Of a stretch of DNA of 64,000 nucleotides, positions 19,105 to 29,434 are shown in pieces. The notes beneath the pieces were generated by a model. That model had not been told where the DNA came from. It worked only from the letters and a program-made list of their open reading frames with translations, and made no database searches. The position numbers and the translations under genes were made by a program. Within the stretch, counting starts at the first letter, position 1. Every line of letters begins with the position of its first letter. Source of the DNA: Legionella sp. (GTDB lineage: Bacteria > Pseudomonadota > Gammaproteobacteria > Legionellales > Legionellaceae); assembly GCA_013911415.1 (NCBI GenBank), contig JACETI010000009.1:1-64000 (forward strand), written 5' to 3'.

Positions 19105-19254
19105 ATGGAAAGACAAAATCAGAAACAACCACAACAACTACGGCCTGGGCAAGAACAAGGACAAGGCCAAGAACAAAAGGCTAGACCTGATCAACAAAAT
19201 AAAAGATCAGAACAACAAAAAAGCAGACAAGACGATCGCCGCGAAGATCGTTAA
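19105..19254 (+). CDS. 49-residue Gln/Arg-rich small protein
   Basis: A small hydrophilic protein, mostly Gln, Glu, Arg, Lys and Asp (for example PGQEQGQGQEQKARPDQQ), with no hydrophobic core, hence probably disordered. It has a good GGAG 6 bases before the ATG, a consensus-like promoter upstream and an intrinsic terminator 12 bases after the stop, so it is a complete stand-alone transcription unit. Function is unknown; the composition recalls small stress- or desiccation-linked disordered proteins, but no family is recognised. Confidence 0.65.
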   Translation: MERQNQKQPQQLRPGQEQGQGQEQKARPDQQNKRSEQQKSRQDDRREDR

Positions 19255-19265
19255 TTAATAGCCTT

Positions 19266-19299
19266 CCATTGTTGTCTCTTCAGGCAACAGTGGTTTTTT
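19266..19299 (+). terminator. intrinsic terminator after small Q-rich gene
   Basis: CCATTGTTGTC pairs with GGCAACAGTGG (two G-T pairs) across a 6-base loop and is followed by TTTTTT. This ends the 19105 unit, 6 bases before the end of the convergent ygfX gene. Confidence 0.8.
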
Positions 19300-19304
19300 G
19301 ATTG

Positions 19305-19736
19305 TTAAAACCACCATCGATTTATACGACATTGTTGGCTCAGTCTTAAGAAACGAGAAAACCTATTCGATATTTGATCGACAAAGATAATTAGTAATTT
19401 ACTTTGCACACCATTTTTTAGCTTAAAAAGAAAAAAAAGCCCGCAACTCATAACCATTCGACCTTCGAGGAAATCGTCAACTTTCCCAGACGCATGATGA
19501 AGAAACCAGGCTCTGCCGTTATATTCCAATGCAGCAAATCTTCGATCCGGCACGGGGGCACGGTAAATTATTACAACCTGCACACCAACTAATACTGTCA
19601 TGAGGATTTTTAGTATCATTTCCCACTGACTTTGAAACAGCATGAGCAGTACAAAAGCATAGATAAGAACTGCTAGCCGTTTAAAGTTTGATGATGATTT
19701 TAAAGGGATATACCAGTTTATGCGATTATGTAACAA
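19305..19736 (-). CDS. YgfX-like membrane protein
   Basis: 143-residue protein with two adjacent transmembrane helices (about residues 20-36 and 41-57) and a small C-terminal domain (YNGRAWFLHHASGKV...), the layout of YgfX/CptA. The weakly supported start is TTG. It follows sdhE by about 40 bases, the same pairing as ygfY-ygfX in enterics. The older description of this pair as a toxin-antitoxin system is disputed: SdhE is now known as a flavinylation factor, and YgfX's role is unclear. Confidence 0.65.
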   Translation of the reverse strand: MLHNRINWYIPLKSSSNFKRLAVLIYAFVLLMLFQSQWEMILKILMTVLVGVQVVIIYRAPVPDRRFAALEYNGRAWFLHHASGKVDDFLEGRMVMSCGLFFLFKLKNGVQSKLLIIFVDQISNRFSRFLRLSQQCRINRWWF

Positions 19737-19776
19737 AGAGTTGGACTTGTTATGAATATTTTAATCCTTTTCTACG

Positions 19777-20064
19777 TTAACATTTTGTCTCATGGAGAGA
19801 AATTTGTAGAGATTTTAAAAGCTGCACAAGTGAGTTTAATCCCGAATCTTCCGGAGATGAAGCGCCAACAAGCCAATCGAAAATATCAGGATCGTCGTAT
19901 GTGAGTAATTTTTCGAAGGCATTGATTTGCTCGACAGTTGCATCATCAAAGCAAGTTTGAATAAATGCATTTAACACTAAATCAAGCTCTACCATACCCC
20001 GCCGGCTTCGCCATAAGAGTTTTGCTTTTCGGTTCGGAGACAGCATAAGACTTCTCATTGTCAA
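19777..20064 (-). CDS. sdhE: FAD assembly factor SdhE
   Basis: 95 residues with the family signature RRGMVELDL, containing the RGxxE motif needed to attach FAD to SdhA of succinate dehydrogenase, and the later DDPDIFDWL segment. E. coli SdhE is 88 residues; several in-frame ATGs near the start (20064, 20058, 20046) leave the exact N-terminus open. Divergent from bepA with about 50 bases between starts. No sdh operon is in the window. Confidence 0.9.
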   Translation of the reverse strand: MTMRSLMLSPNRKAKLLWRSRRGMVELDLVLNAFIQTCFDDATVEQINAFEKLLTYDDPDIFDWLVGASSPEDSGLNSLVQLLKSLQISLHETKC

Positions 20065-20117
20065 TTCGCAGGATAGTACAGTAAACTGAAGTATTATCGC
20101 AAGTATAGTCTTCGTCC

Positions 20118-21485
20118 ATGCTCGATACCTTTTTTATCCTACGGATAGGCTTACTCATCGGATCATTTGCTTGCAGCAACGCTTTTGCATTGTCTCCCTA
20201 CTCAACAGAAGAGCTCGATGCACTTGAAAAAGCGTTCATTCAGAACATCAATCAATCGAATGAGGTTGAACGCAACCCCCTAGCTGTTCAATACATCAAT
20301 CGCTTAGGGCACAAACTTGCCCATTTTGGAGGGCTAACCCCCCCCACCTTTTTCTTAGTTAAATCCAATGAAATTAATGCCTTTGCAGGCCCGGGCGGGT
20401 ACATTGGAGTCAACACGCGATTGATTTTAGCAAGCGATAATGAAAGCGAGCTCGCCGCTGTGATGGCGCATGAAATGGCGCACGTTCGCTTGCATCACCT
20501 TTACCGCATGCTTGAGCATCAAAAGCAAATGAAGCTACCAATGATTGCTTCTTTACTAGCATCCATTGCGCTCGGTGTTATCAACCCTACCTTAGCAACA
20601 GGTGCTCTGATGACGACAATGGGTGGCTTTGCCCAAAATAATTTAAATTTTACACGTTCTAATGAAAAGGAAGCCGATCGAATTGGGATGGAAATCTTAA
20701 TCAAATCAGGTTTTAACCCGCGTAGCATGAGCGCATTTTTTAAAAAAATGGAAGAAAACACACGGTACTATTTTACCGACAATGTCCCTGCCATTTTAAG
20801 AACTCACCCTCTTGATGCCGACCGTATCGCGGAAGCTGAAAATCGCACCACGCATTTACCGAAAAAGACCTACACTAGCAGCAACGATTATCTGTTATTT
20901 AAAGAATTACTGCGCGTTTCGACCTCTTCTTCTCAAGAACTTTTAGACTTTTATCACCATCAACAGCAACAAGGTTGTAAAACAACCTGCGAATACGGGA
21001 TTGCCCTAACGCTGATGGACTTAAATCAATACCGCCAAGCAGCCGTTCATTTTGAGAATCTTGCACGTCAAGATCCAAATAATCTTTTTTATCAACTGCC
21101 CTTGGCGCAAGCACGCATCGGTCAACAACTATACGATCCGGCCTTACAACAATTAGCAACATTAAAAGCTGATTATCCCGAGAACTACGCTGTAACCGTG
21201 ATCTATGGTCAAAGCTTAATGGCAGCAGGCAAGCCTGCCGAAGCGAGTATGGTTTTATTAAAAGGAACGCGTCAATTTAAAAACGATCTACCACTTTGTA
21301 GCCTTCTGGCTCGTGCTCAAGCAGACGCCGGACGCAAGAGCTACGCTTATTTCACACTGGCGCAATGTCAACTGCTCCAAGGAAAAAAACAGGCAGCTAT
21401 GCAACAATTACAAGAAGCAAAAAAATTGGCTAAAAAGGATGCTTACTTACAAGCACGGATCTCAGCTACACTTGATGAATTATAA
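20118..21485 (+). CDS. bepA: periplasmic M48 metalloprotease/chaperone BepA
   Basis: 455 residues with a signal peptide cleaved near residue 24 (SNAFA). The zinc motif HEMAH (His118, Glu119, His122) and the ExxxD third-ligand motif (Glu183) are intact. A C-terminal TPR domain follows (about residues 290-450). BepA degrades or promotes assembly of outer-membrane proteins such as LptD with the BAM complex. Family length is about 490, so this one is slightly short. Confidence 0.92.
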   Translation: MLDTFFILRIGLLIGSFACSNAFALSPYSTEELDALEKAFIQNINQSNEVERNPLAVQYINRLGHKLAHFGGLTPPTFFLVKSNEINAFAGPGGYIGVNTRLILASDNESELAAVMAHEMAHVRLHHLYRMLEHQKQMKLPMIASLLASIALGVINPTLATGALMTTMGGFAQNNLNFTRSNEKEADRIGMEILIKSGFNPRSMSAFFKKMEENTRYYFTDNVPAILRTHPLDADRIAEAENRTTHLPKKTYTSSNDYLLFKELLRVSTSSSQELLDFYHHQQQQGCKTTCEYGIALTLMDLNQYRQAAVHFENLARQDPNNLFYQLPLAQARIGQQLYDPALQQLATLKADYPENYAVTVIYGQSLMAAGKPAEASMVLLKGTRQFKNDLPLCSLLARAQADAGRKSYAYFTLAQCQLLQGKKQAAMQQLQEAKKLAKKDAYLQARISATLDEL

Positions 21486-21493
21486 AGAACGGA

Positions 21494-21940
21494 TTAGACA
21501 TAATCGAGTTGACGCCAAGCTTCAAACAGAATAATAGCCACAGCATTTGATAAGTTTAGGCTTCGGCCATTCCCTGTCATTGGAATGCGAATCGAGGTAT
21601 GCTGCTGCAAGATATCACTGGGTAATCCACGCGTTTCAGGGCCAAATACTAAAAAATCTCCTTGCTGATAACTCACGTTACTATATGAATGCGTAGCTTT
21701 TGTGGAGCAAGCAAAAATTCGTGCCGTTGCATGCGTTTTTAAAAACTGAGACCAATCATCATAATGCGAAACGTTAGCCCACTCGTGATAATCCAATCCC
21801 GCCCTTCTCATACGTTTATCGTCTAATGTAAATCCAAGTGGATGAATCAGGTGTAGTTGTGCGCCACTATTAGCGCATAAGCGAATGATATTACCTGTAT
21901 TGGGCGGAATTTCCGGTTCATAAAGTACCACATGCAACAT
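21494..21940 (-). CDS. trmL: tRNA (cytidine/uridine-34-2'-O)-methyltransferase TrmL
   Basis: 148-residue SPOUT methyltransferase that modifies the wobble base of tRNA-Leu. Motifs visible: [16 protein letters not shown] near the start, FGPETRGLP, and the knot segment [18 protein letters not shown]. Normal length. GAGAAAG precedes the ATG. It converges on bepA with 8 bases between stops. Confidence 0.95.
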   Translation of the reverse strand: MLHVVLYEPEIPPNTGNIIRLCANSGAQLHLIHPLGFTLDDKRMRRAGLDYHEWANVSHYDDWSQFLKTHATARIFACSTKATHSYSNVSYQQGDFLVFGPETRGLPSDILQQHTSIRIPMTGNGRSLNLSNAVAIILFEAWRQLDYV

Positions 21941-21981
21941 AAATCTTTCTCACAAAAAACGATAGATACCCTTTAGTGCTA

Positions 21982-23052
21982 TCACCCAGGAAGAGCAGCT
22001 TCAATCAGTCGCAAAATTTTTTGATTAGCCGGTTCAAGTGCTAATGCTTGCATTTTTTCAATCTTCTGCAATCGAGTCGCCATCACTGCTTCAATAGCAT
22101 CAATAAGTATCTTGGGCGTCAAAGATTCTTCCGTTCGTACCTCACTCATTCCCAATGATTTAAAATGATTGGCATTTTGCAACTGTTCTCCTCGACTAGT
22201 AAGAGAAGATAAGGGAATCAATAGGTGCGGTTTTTTTAAGGCTAATAGCTCATACAAAGTATTAGCACCCGAACGTGAAACCACGATATCTGCTGCCGCG
22301 TATAAGTGTGGAAGAATATCATCCGCATACTCCATTTGAAAATATCCCGTTTTTTTTGCAAGCGTCGGATCGAGTTTGCCACTTCCACACAAGTGAATAA
22401 CCTGATAAGTCTCACATAACGTAGGTAAAGATGCTCTTAGTACATCGTTTAACGTTTTTGCACCTTGGCTACCCCCGACAAATAAAATGCAGGGCTTGCT
22501 TTCATTAAACCCACAATAAGTTAACCCTTGTAAACGGTTTCCCTCCAACAACTCAGCACGTATTGGGTTACCTGTCATTTCTACTTTGGTGGCATTTTTA
22601 AAATGGGATTGTGCTGCTTTAAAAGCCACACAAATTTTTGAAACAAAAGGAAAACTAAGACGGTTGGCAAGACCAGGTGTCATATCAGATTCATGCGCAA
22701 TAACGGGAATTCTACGCAACCATGCAGCTACTACGACCGGGAAGGCAACAAATCCCCCTTTGGAAAATACAACGTCAGTCTTTAATTTACCAAGTAAGCG
22801 ATAGGATTGAAGCATGCCAATAAAGATGTTGAGAGGATCAACAAAATTTTGCCAGCTAAAATAACGCCGTAACTTACCGCTACGGATAGGATGAAAAGGA
22901 AGCCCCTTAGCCTTAATCATCGATGCTTCAATCCCTTTACCAGAACCGATGTAATCAATCTGCCATTTTTTATCCAAACTTCCCATCAACACCAAGTTAG
23001 GAATAACATGCCCTGCGGTACCACCACCAGTAAACACAATCCTTTTGTTCAT
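21982..23052 (-). CDS. murG: MurG glycosyltransferase, unusual Firmicutes-like type
   Basis: 356 residues from the ATG at 23052; an upstream TTG in frame would overlap nadC and is less likely. MurG adds GlcNAc to lipid I to make lipid II at the inner membrane. Glycine loops are TGGGTAGHVIPNL and GGSQGAKTLND, and the acceptor/donor segments HESDMTPGLANRL and SRSGANTLYELL are present. The sequence SGKLRRYFSWQNFVDP and KGGFVAFPVVVAAWL match a second MurG class known from Bacillus cereus-type Firmicutes rather than the gammaproteobacterial type. It lies with nadC, outside a dcw cluster. Confidence 0.85.
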   Translation of the reverse strand: MNKRIVFTGGGTAGHVIPNLVLMGSLDKKWQIDYIGSGKGIEASMIKAKGLPFHPIRSGKLRRYFSWQNFVDPLNIFIGMLQSYRLLGKLKTDVVFSKGGFVAFPVVVAAWLRRIPVIAHESDMTPGLANRLSFPFVSKICVAFKAAQSHFKNATKVEMTGNPIRAELLEGNRLQGLTYCGFNESKPCILFVGGSQGAKTLNDVLRASLPTLCETYQVIHLCGSGKLDPTLAKKTGYFQMEYADDILPHLYAAADIVVSRSGANTLYELLALKKPHLLIPLSSLTSRGEQLQNANHFKSLGMSEVRTEESLTPKILIDAIEAVMATRLQKIEKMQALALEPANQKILRLIEAALPG

Positions 23053-23062
23053 GTTCGTTTGC

Positions 23063-23917
23063 TCACAAGTAAACGTTCTCAACCATTAAACTTAAATCAA
23101 TGGCTTCAACTGACTTAGTAATTGCCCCTACAGAGATATAATTGACGCCTGTCATTGCGATTTCACCAATGCTAGCCAGGGTGACACCCCCTGAGACCTC
23201 AAGTGGGCAGCGCCCCTTTGTAATGGCTACTGCTTTCAACAATGCAGCGTGGTCAAAGTTATCTAGCAAAATTCGATCCGGAGACACAGCCAATGCTTCT
23301 TCGAGTTCTTGGAGAGTTTCCACTTCCACTTCTACCATCAGATCTGCGCGCATTTGACGCGCCTTTTGTACCGCCAGAGTGATCGAACCCGCTGCTTTAA
23401 TATGATTTTCTTTGATCAAAAAGGCATCGTATAAGCCCATCCGATGGTTCATTCCTCCGGCGCAGTGCACGGCATACTTCTGTGCCCGACGTAGTCCTGG
23501 CAATGTTTTGCGTGTATCCAATAATTGAGCGGTCGTCCCTCTGAGTGCTGCAACATAGTCGTGCACTAGGGTAGCAGTACCAGATAAGGTTTGAAGAAAA
23601 TTTAAGGCCGTTCTCTCAGCACTTAAGATCGCAGCAGCAGGCCCTCGGAGTACACATAAGACCGCAGGCATCGATAGCCATTGCCCCTCTTGTACTTGCC
23701 ATTCGCAGCTAATTTGTGGGTTAACGGTTTTAAATACTTGCTCAGCCCAGGGAGAACCACAAACCACCATAGGCTCACGAGAAATAATTTTTGCCTCAGC
23801 AGTTTGCTCAGGTGAAAGTAGAGCCGCGCTGACGTCACCATCACCTAAATCTTCTGCAAGGGCTCGCTGAACATCTGCTTCAATTTGCTGTATTAATTGT
23901 TTTGCTTGCTGATTCAT
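23063..23917 (-). CDS. nadC: quinolinate phosphoribosyltransferase (decarboxylating)
   Basis: 284 residues. Converts quinolinate and PRPP to nicotinate mononucleotide, the last step of the aspartate route to NAD. Family segments: RTALNFLQTLSGTAT, DTRKTLPGLRRAQKYAV, HRMGLYDAFLIKENH, VEVEV, DRILLDNF and LEVSGGV. The ATG at 23917 has AGGTG 5 bases ahead. It sits two genes from nadA/nadB on the opposite strand; the upstream antiporter gene ends 3 bases before it would start at the alternative GTG. Confidence 0.97.
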   Translation of the reverse strand: MNQQAKQLIQQIEADVQRALAEDLGDGDVSAALLSPEQTAEAKIISREPMVVCGSPWAEQVFKTVNPQISCEWQVQEGQWLSMPAVLCVLRGPAAAILSAERTALNFLQTLSGTATLVHDYVAALRGTTAQLLDTRKTLPGLRRAQKYAVHCAGGMNHRMGLYDAFLIKENHIKAAGSITLAVQKARQMRADLMVEVEVETLQELEEALAVSPDRILLDNFDHAALLKAVAITKGRCPLEVSGGVTLASIGEIAMTGVNYISVGAITKSVEAIDLSLMVENVYL

Positions 23918-23925
23918 TATCACAC

Positions 23926-25446
23926 CTATACACGACGGAAGGTATATCTAGCTTTTAAAAGTAATGGTGTCATAAAGGTTGTGACGATCACCATTAGTAT
24001 AATGGCCGAAAATAATTCATTGGAGATTACCTGCAGTGATTTACCGATCGAAGCAAAAATCAACCCCACTTCACCTCGCGGCAACATACCAATTCCTATG
24101 AGCCATCGATCGTCTTGCTTTTTTGCACCAAATCCGGCGAACAGTTTTCCTGCAATCGCAGCTACTAGTAATCCGGCAGCGATCAACAAAACCTGGCTAT
24201 TCATAAAGGTTTCTAATTTGACTTGTATTCCTACCAAAATAAAAAATAAAGGCGCTAAAATGGACTCAAGCGATCGTAGTAAATCACGAATACTCAAAGG
24301 CCTTTCTTCAATAGCTATGTCTTTATTTGTTTCATTGTCTGCAAAAAAATTATCTTGTAATATCAATCCTGCCGAAAAAGCGCCGATTATGGCATTTAAT
24401 TCAATTGTTGTAGCAAGCCAAGCAAGTAGCATCAAAAAGAGAAACGAGGTAAAAAGCTTACTTTCCCAAGGATACAAAAAAGCATCAAAAAATTGAATCA
24501 TTCGTCTTAATAGCCAAGGACCCATTGTAAAAACACCGACAAAAAACAAAAAAGCAGTCACAAAAATACGCCCTACCAGTAACAAATCAAAACTTCCTTG
24601 AACAACAAAAGCACTAATAATTGCGAGCAGGATTAATCCTAGGATGTCATCAATTACTGCAGCACCTAAAATCGTTCTTGCCTCTCTTGTTTGCAGTTGT
24701 TTCATCTCCGAGAGCACACGAGCCGTAATTCCAACGCTCGTCGCTGATAAGGTAGCACCTACAAAAAGTAATGATTGATACGAGGCCATTGGAATCAGCG
24801 CTCGCGTGATGGCAAATCCCAAAATAATGGGTAGCAGCACGCCGAGGCAAGCCACCCTCAAAGATTCCCAGCCTGTTTGTTTAAGTTCCTCAACAGAGCT
24901 TTCAAGGCCAGCCATAAACAGTAAAAAAATCACGCCAAAATGCGAAAAAACATCAAGAATATAACTTACCTTCAGCCATGATGGGCCTTGTTTACTCTGC
25001 AAAATGGCAAGCATTTGTATTGCATTTTCAAGCGTCATATAGTGTTTAGTCGCGTCTAAGAGCGATGTGTTCATGAGCGCTTGAACTGGCCTTCCCAATA
25101 CTTCTTCGAGGGGTAAGAAATGAAACATATCTTGAATGAGACTGTTGAAACTACTGCCTTCTCGTAAAATAAGAAACAATGGCATACCGTAAGCGTAGCC
25201 GACATTGCCGATCAACACACCGATTAATAACTCGCCCAGCACCCCTGGTTGACCGAGTCTGCTTGCTAAATAACGACCGATTAACGCCAAAAAAAGGATA
25301 AAAGCAACCCAAAATAAAACAGGACCCATACTATCAGGATGGACAGCGGCGACCGGTGGCCGAGCGCCGAAGGCTAGCGATGAAAGACAGCCCCCGACCA
25401 TTGCGAGGAAATAAAGCCGAGATCGCAAGCTGCCCTTCGTTTTCAT
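23926..25446 (-). CDS. CPA2-family cation:proton antiporter
   Basis: About 506 residues from ATG 25446 (GGGGTGG upstream); a TTG six codons further is less likely. It has a signal-like N-terminus and some 11-12 hydrophobic segments. The CPA2 features GQPGVLGELLIGVLIGN and GLESSVEELKQTGW, and the ion-binding-type ATVI-like VIDDILGLILLAI stretch (two adjacent Asp) are visible. There is no C-terminal RCK/TrkA-N domain. Probable role is K+ or Na+/H+ exchange; the ion cannot be told. It is encoded just upstream of nadC. Confidence 0.85.
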   Translation of the reverse strand: MKTKGSLRSRLYFLAMVGGCLSSLAFGARPPVAAVHPDSMGPVLFWVAFILFLALIGRYLASRLGQPGVLGELLIGVLIGNVGYAYGMPLFLILREGSSFNSLIQDMFHFLPLEEVLGRPVQALMNTSLLDATKHYMTLENAIQMLAILQSKQGPSWLKVSYILDVFSHFGVIFLLFMAGLESSVEELKQTGWESLRVACLGVLLPIILGFAITRALIPMASYQSLLFVGATLSATSVGITARVLSEMKQLQTREARTILGAAVIDDILGLILLAIISAFVVQGSFDLLLVGRIFVTAFLFFVGVFTMGPWLLRRMIQFFDAFLYPWESKLFTSFLFLMLLAWLATTIELNAIIGAFSAGLILQDNFFADNETNKDIAIEERPLSIRDLLRSLESILAPLFFILVGIQVKLETFMNSQVLLIAAGLLVAAIAGKLFAGFGAKKQDDRWLIGIGMLPRGEVGLIFASIGKSLQVISNELFSAIILMVIVTTFMTPLLLKARYTFRRV

Positions 25447-25509
25447 ACGCGTTGTCCACCCCAATGACTTGAAGATTCTTATTTGAATATTTTTACAATG
25501 ATCTATTCA

Positions 25510-27954
25510 TTACTTATCGGCCAATTCAGGTAATTCATTGGGCAATTGTTTTGCGAGAAATAAATAGGTGTCCAGCACGGAGTCCGGATTTAATGAAATA
25601 CTATCAATGCCTTCTTGCATCAACCATTTTGCAAAATCTGCATGGTCAGAGGGGCCTTGTCCACAAAGTCCTACGTATTTACCCTCGGCCTTGCAAGCTT
25701 GGATTGCTTGATGCAATAAGATCTTGACGGCATCATTGCGTTCATCAAATTGTGCGGCTACGAGACTTGAATCTCTATCTAGGCCCAGTGTTAATTGGGT
25801 TAAGTCGTTGGTACCAATTGAAAAGCCGTCAAAATAAGCTAAAAATTCTTTTGCCAACAAAGCATTTGAAGGCAGTTCACACATCATCAAGATCCGTAAG
25901 CCGTGTTTTCCACGCTCTAAACCATTGGTTGCAAGAACCTCAATCACTTGTGCGGCCTCAGCGACTGTTCTCACAAAAGGAATCATTACTTCGACATTAC
26001 TTAATCCCATCTCTTCGCGCACACGACGAATTGCCTGACACTCTAAAGCAAAACAGTCCATGAATTCTGGAGAGACATAGCGGGAGGCACCTCGATACCC
26101 TAACATTGGATTTTCTTCGATGGGCTCGTAATGTTTACCTCCTAATAGATTAGCGTATTCGTTTGATTTGAAATCTGAGAAACGAACAATAACAGGCTTT
26201 GGATAGAAAGCCGATGCAATCGTAGCTACTCCTTCTTTTAAGCGCTCTATATAGTATTCAACGGGTGAAGCATAGGCAGCCGTTTTCGCATGAATCGCTT
26301 CTTTCAGCGATACATCTTCGAGGCTATCGAATTCAAGGAGCGCTTTGGGATGAATACCAATGCTATTAGATATTAAAAATTCGAGGCGAGCCAATCCCAC
26401 GCCAGCGTTCGGAAGCCCTTGAAAAGAAAAGGCCCGTTCCGGATTACCGACATTTAACATAATCTTTAAGGGTAATTCAGGGATTTTGTCGACGCCCATA
26501 CTCGTTCGTTCAAAAGCCAATTGACCTTCGTAAACATAACCGGTGCTTCCCTCGGCACAGCTAACGGTCACAGGTTGGCCGGCAGGGATCCGCCTGGTGG
26601 CGTCACCACAACCCACGACTGCTGGAATACCCAGTTCCCTTGCCACAATCGCTGCATGACAGGTGCGCCCGCCCCGATTGGTTACAATCGCCGCCGCTCT
26701 TTTCATCACCGGCTCCCAATCAGGATCGGTCATTTCAGCAACTAAAACGTCCCCAACTTTCACTTGACTCATGTCACTTGGATCGTCAATGACGCGCGCG
26801 CAGCCTTGACCGATCTTTTGACCAATACTGCGACCCTCAGCTAAGATTTTACCTGTCTCAGAAAGTGTATAACGTTCTCGCTGTCTTGCATGATTTTCTC
26901 TTTGTATTGTCTCTGGTCGCGCCTGCAAAATATAAAGACGTTGATCGACACCATCTTTCGCCCACTCAATATCCATAGGCCGGCCAAAATGTGATTCAAT
27001 CGTTAGAGCATGGCGGGCGAGCTCTTCAACCTCAGTATCTGTTAAAGAAAATAAAGCGGTAGCGGCTGCGGGTACTTTTTCTACACGTACCGTCTCATTG
27101 GCAGCAACACTCTTTTCTCCTAAGATGCCAGCTGCTTCTGTCTTTTCAGCGTATACCATTTTTAAGGCTTTACCACCTAAGGTACGTCGGATCGTTGCAG
27201 GCCGCCCGTTTTTTAAACTGGGCTTATGAACATAAAATTCATCCGGATTGACAGCGCCTTGAACCACCATTTCTCCTAATCCGTAGGCAGAAGTAATAAA
27301 AACAACCTCATCAAAACCCGACTCCGTATCCAGTGTAAACATCACACCGCTCACCGCCAAATCACTACGAATCATGTGCTGGACACCAACGGATAAGGCA
27401 ACATCCCGGTGGATAAAACCGTGGTGTACGCGATAAGCAATCGCACGATCATTAAACAAGGAAGCAAACACTTGCTTCATTGCAGATAAGATATTTTCGA
27501 TCCCTTCGATGTTTAAATAGGTCTCTTGCTGGCCAGCAAAAGATGCGTTCGGCAAATCTTCCGCCGTTGCTGATGAACGTACTGCCACTGTAAATGCATC
27601 ACGACCGACGGATTTCGATAATTTCTGATAAGCATCGTGGATGGCTTGTTCAAACTCAGGGGAAAAAGGCGTTTGTAAAATCATCTCTCGAATCGCTTTT
27701 CCCGTGGTCGTCAATTGGGCAATATCTTCCACGTCCAAAGCATCAAGCATTGAATAAATGCGCTGATCCAAATCAGCCTGCCCAAGAAAATCACGAAAAG
27801 CTTCTGTCGTTGTTGCAAATCCATGCGGTACCAAAATATCAGCGCTCGCAAGGTGTTGAATCATTTCTCCTAATGAGGCATTCTTGCCACCCACATGTTC
27901 AATGTCGTTGGCACTCACTTGGTGAAAATCGAGCGTGTATTGCTTTATGGCCAT
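25510..27954 (-). CDS. ppsA: phosphoenolpyruvate synthase
   Basis: 814-residue enzyme making PEP from pyruvate and ATP, the gluconeogenic entry from pyruvate. N-terminal ATP-grasp-like domain ([31 protein letters not shown]), swivelling domain with phosphohistidine His433 in [15 protein letters not shown], and C-terminal TIM barrel with MIPFVRT and the catalytic Cys in [13 protein letters not shown] preceded by AGGAAG. Divergent from purB. With fadD and gcdH it fits a carbon economy based on lipids or amino acids. Confidence 0.97.
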   Translation of the reverse strand: MAIKQYTLDFHQVSANDIEHVGGKNASLGEMIQHLASADILVPHGFATTTEAFRDFLGQADLDQRIYSMLDALDVEDIAQLTTTGKAIREMILQTPFSPEFEQAIHDAYQKLSKSVGRDAFTVAVRSSATAEDLPNASFAGQQETYLNIEGIENILSAMKQVFASLFNDRAIAYRVHHGFIHRDVALSVGVQHMIRSDLAVSGVMFTLDTESGFDEVVFITSAYGLGEMVVQGAVNPDEFYVHKPSLKNGRPATIRRTLGGKALKMVYAEKTEAAGILGEKSVAANETVRVEKVPAAATALFSLTDTEVEELARHALTIESHFGRPMDIEWAKDGVDQRLYILQARPETIQRENHARQRERYTLSETGKILAEGRSIGQKIGQGCARVIDDPSDMSQVKVGDVLVAEMTDPDWEPVMKRAAAIVTNRGGRTCHAAIVARELGIPAVVGCGDATRRIPAGQPVTVSCAEGSTGYVYEGQLAFERTSMGVDKIPELPLKIMLNVGNPERAFSFQGLPNAGVGLARLEFLISNSIGIHPKALLEFDSLEDVSLKEAIHAKTAAYASPVEYYIERLKEGVATIASAFYPKPVIVRFSDFKSNEYANLLGGKHYEPIEENPMLGYRGASRYVSPEFMDCFALECQAIRRVREEMGLSNVEVMIPFVRTVAEAAQVIEVLATNGLERGKHGLRILMMCELPSNALLAKEFLAYFDGFSIGTNDLTQLTLGLDRDSSLVAAQFDERNDAVKILLHQAIQACKAEGKYVGLCGQGPSDHADFAKWLMQEGIDSISLNPDSVLDTYLFLAKQLPNELPELADK

Positions 27955-28063
27955 AATATCTTCCTGAGAGAAAGGAGAAAATAGCTTTATTCTACTGGAG
28001 TTACGGCAGAGAAGAAACTATGATATGCTTTCCTAGCTTTAATCGCATTAGTTTTGAGTCCCC

Positions 28064-29434
28064 ATGACACGACCACCTCTGCACGCCATTTCCCCAATTG
28101 ATGGGCGATATTTAAAAAAAACGACGGTCTTACAAGCTTACTTTAGTGAATTTGCATTAATTTATCACCGTCTCATGGTTGAAATCCGCTGGCTGGAATC
28201 ACTTGCCGCAAACCCTAAGGTTTCAGAAGTCAAGCCCTTAACCCAGCAGGCAAAGGCCTACCTCGCCTCTGTTTTGAACGATTTTAATGATAAAGAAGCT
28301 GATAAAATTAAGCGTTATGAAAAACGTACCAATCACGACGTAAAAGCGGTTGAATACTATCTACAAGAAAAATTAGAGGCAAATGAAAGCCTTAAGCCTT
28401 ACGCAGCTTTTGTTCACTTTGCTTGCACTTCTGAGGATATTAATAACTTAGCCTACGCACTTATGTTAAAAGGCGCCATTGCCCAAGTCATCCAGCCAAC
28501 GCTCGCAGAGATCATGGGGGGCATCACCATGCTCGGTAAACAGCATGGTGATGTGTCCATGCTAGCGCGCACGCATGGGCAGCCTGCTACACCAACCACT
28601 GTTGGCAAAGAACTGGTAAATTTTATTGCGCGTTTAAAACGCCCTCAACAACAATTAGTGGAGGTTCTTATCCCGGCGAAATGTAATGGAGCCGTGGGTA
28701 ATTACAACGCACATATCATTGCTTATCCTAACGTTGATTGGCGCCAGCACTGTGCAGAATTTGTAACCTCACTTGGCTTATCTTTCAGCGCATACACAAC
28801 GCAAATCGAGCCGCATGATGGGATTGCCGAAGTCTCTCACATCATGATACGCATCAATAATATTTTACTTGATTACACTCGAGATATTTGGACCTATATT
28901 TCACTTAACTATTTCAAACAAAAAACACAGGCAGCTGAGGTTGGCTCATCCACGATGCCTCACAAAGTCAATCCGATTGACTTTGAAAATGCGGAAGGTA
29001 ATTTAGGTTTGGCCAATGCCCTTTTTGAGCACTTTGCCAATAAATTACCTCAGTCTCGCTTGCAACGTGATCTTTCAGATTCGACGGTATTAAGGAACAT
29101 AGGCGTTGCCTTTGCTTATACTTTGATTGCCTTTCAGGCCATCGTGGTTGGAAATGATAAATTACAAATTAACCTCCCCGCATTAAATGAGGATCTAGAT
29201 TGTAATTGGGAAGTATTAGCAGAAGCTGTACAAACTGTCATGAGACGTTATGGCATTCCTAACGCCTACGAACAATTAAAACAATTAACCCGTGGTCACG
29301 GCATCCAAGAAGATAATTTAAAAGCCTTTATCGAATCACTGGAGTTGCCAAAAGCAGTCAAAGAACAACTTTTGGCATTAACACCTGATAAATACACAGG
29401 CCTTGCCTCGCAACTGGTGAAAGCATTTTCATGA
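28064..29434 (+). CDS. purB: adenylosuccinate lyase
   Basis: 456-residue fumarase/aspartase-superfamily enzyme acting twice in purine synthesis (SAICAR and adenylosuccinate cleavage). The superfamily signature is SSTMPHKVNPIDFENAEGN around residues 293-311, with ARTHGQPATPTTVGKEL near 165. Its stop overlaps the nadB start (ATGA), so the two are coupled. Confidence 0.97.
   Translation: MTRPPLHAISPIDGRYLKKTTVLQAYFSEFALIYHRLMVEIRWLESLAANPKVSEVKPLTQQAKAYLASVLNDFNDKEADKIKRYEKRTNHDVKAVEYYLQEKLEANESLKPYAAFVHFACTSEDINNLAYALMLKGAIAQVIQPTLAEIMGGITMLGKQHGDVSMLARTHGQPATPTTVGKELVNFIARLKRPQQQLVEVLIPAKCNGAVGNYNAHIIAYPNVDWRQHCAEFVTSLGLSFSAYTTQIEPHDGIAEVSHIMIRINNILLDYTRDIWTYISLNYFKQKTQAAEVGSSTMPHKVNPIDFENAEGNLGLANALFEHFANKLPQSRLQRDLSDSTVLRNIGVAFAYTLIAFQAIVVGNDKLQINLPALNEDLDCNWEVLAEAVQTVMRRYGIPNAYEQLKQLTRGHGIQEDNLKAFIESLELPKAVKEQLLALTPDKYTGLASQLVKAFS

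Noticed and set aside
19305-20064. ygfX-sdhE as a toxin-antitoxin pair
   Set aside because: SdhE keeps the RGxxE flavinylation motif; the toxin-antitoxin interpretation is disputed, so the genes are annotated by SdhE function.
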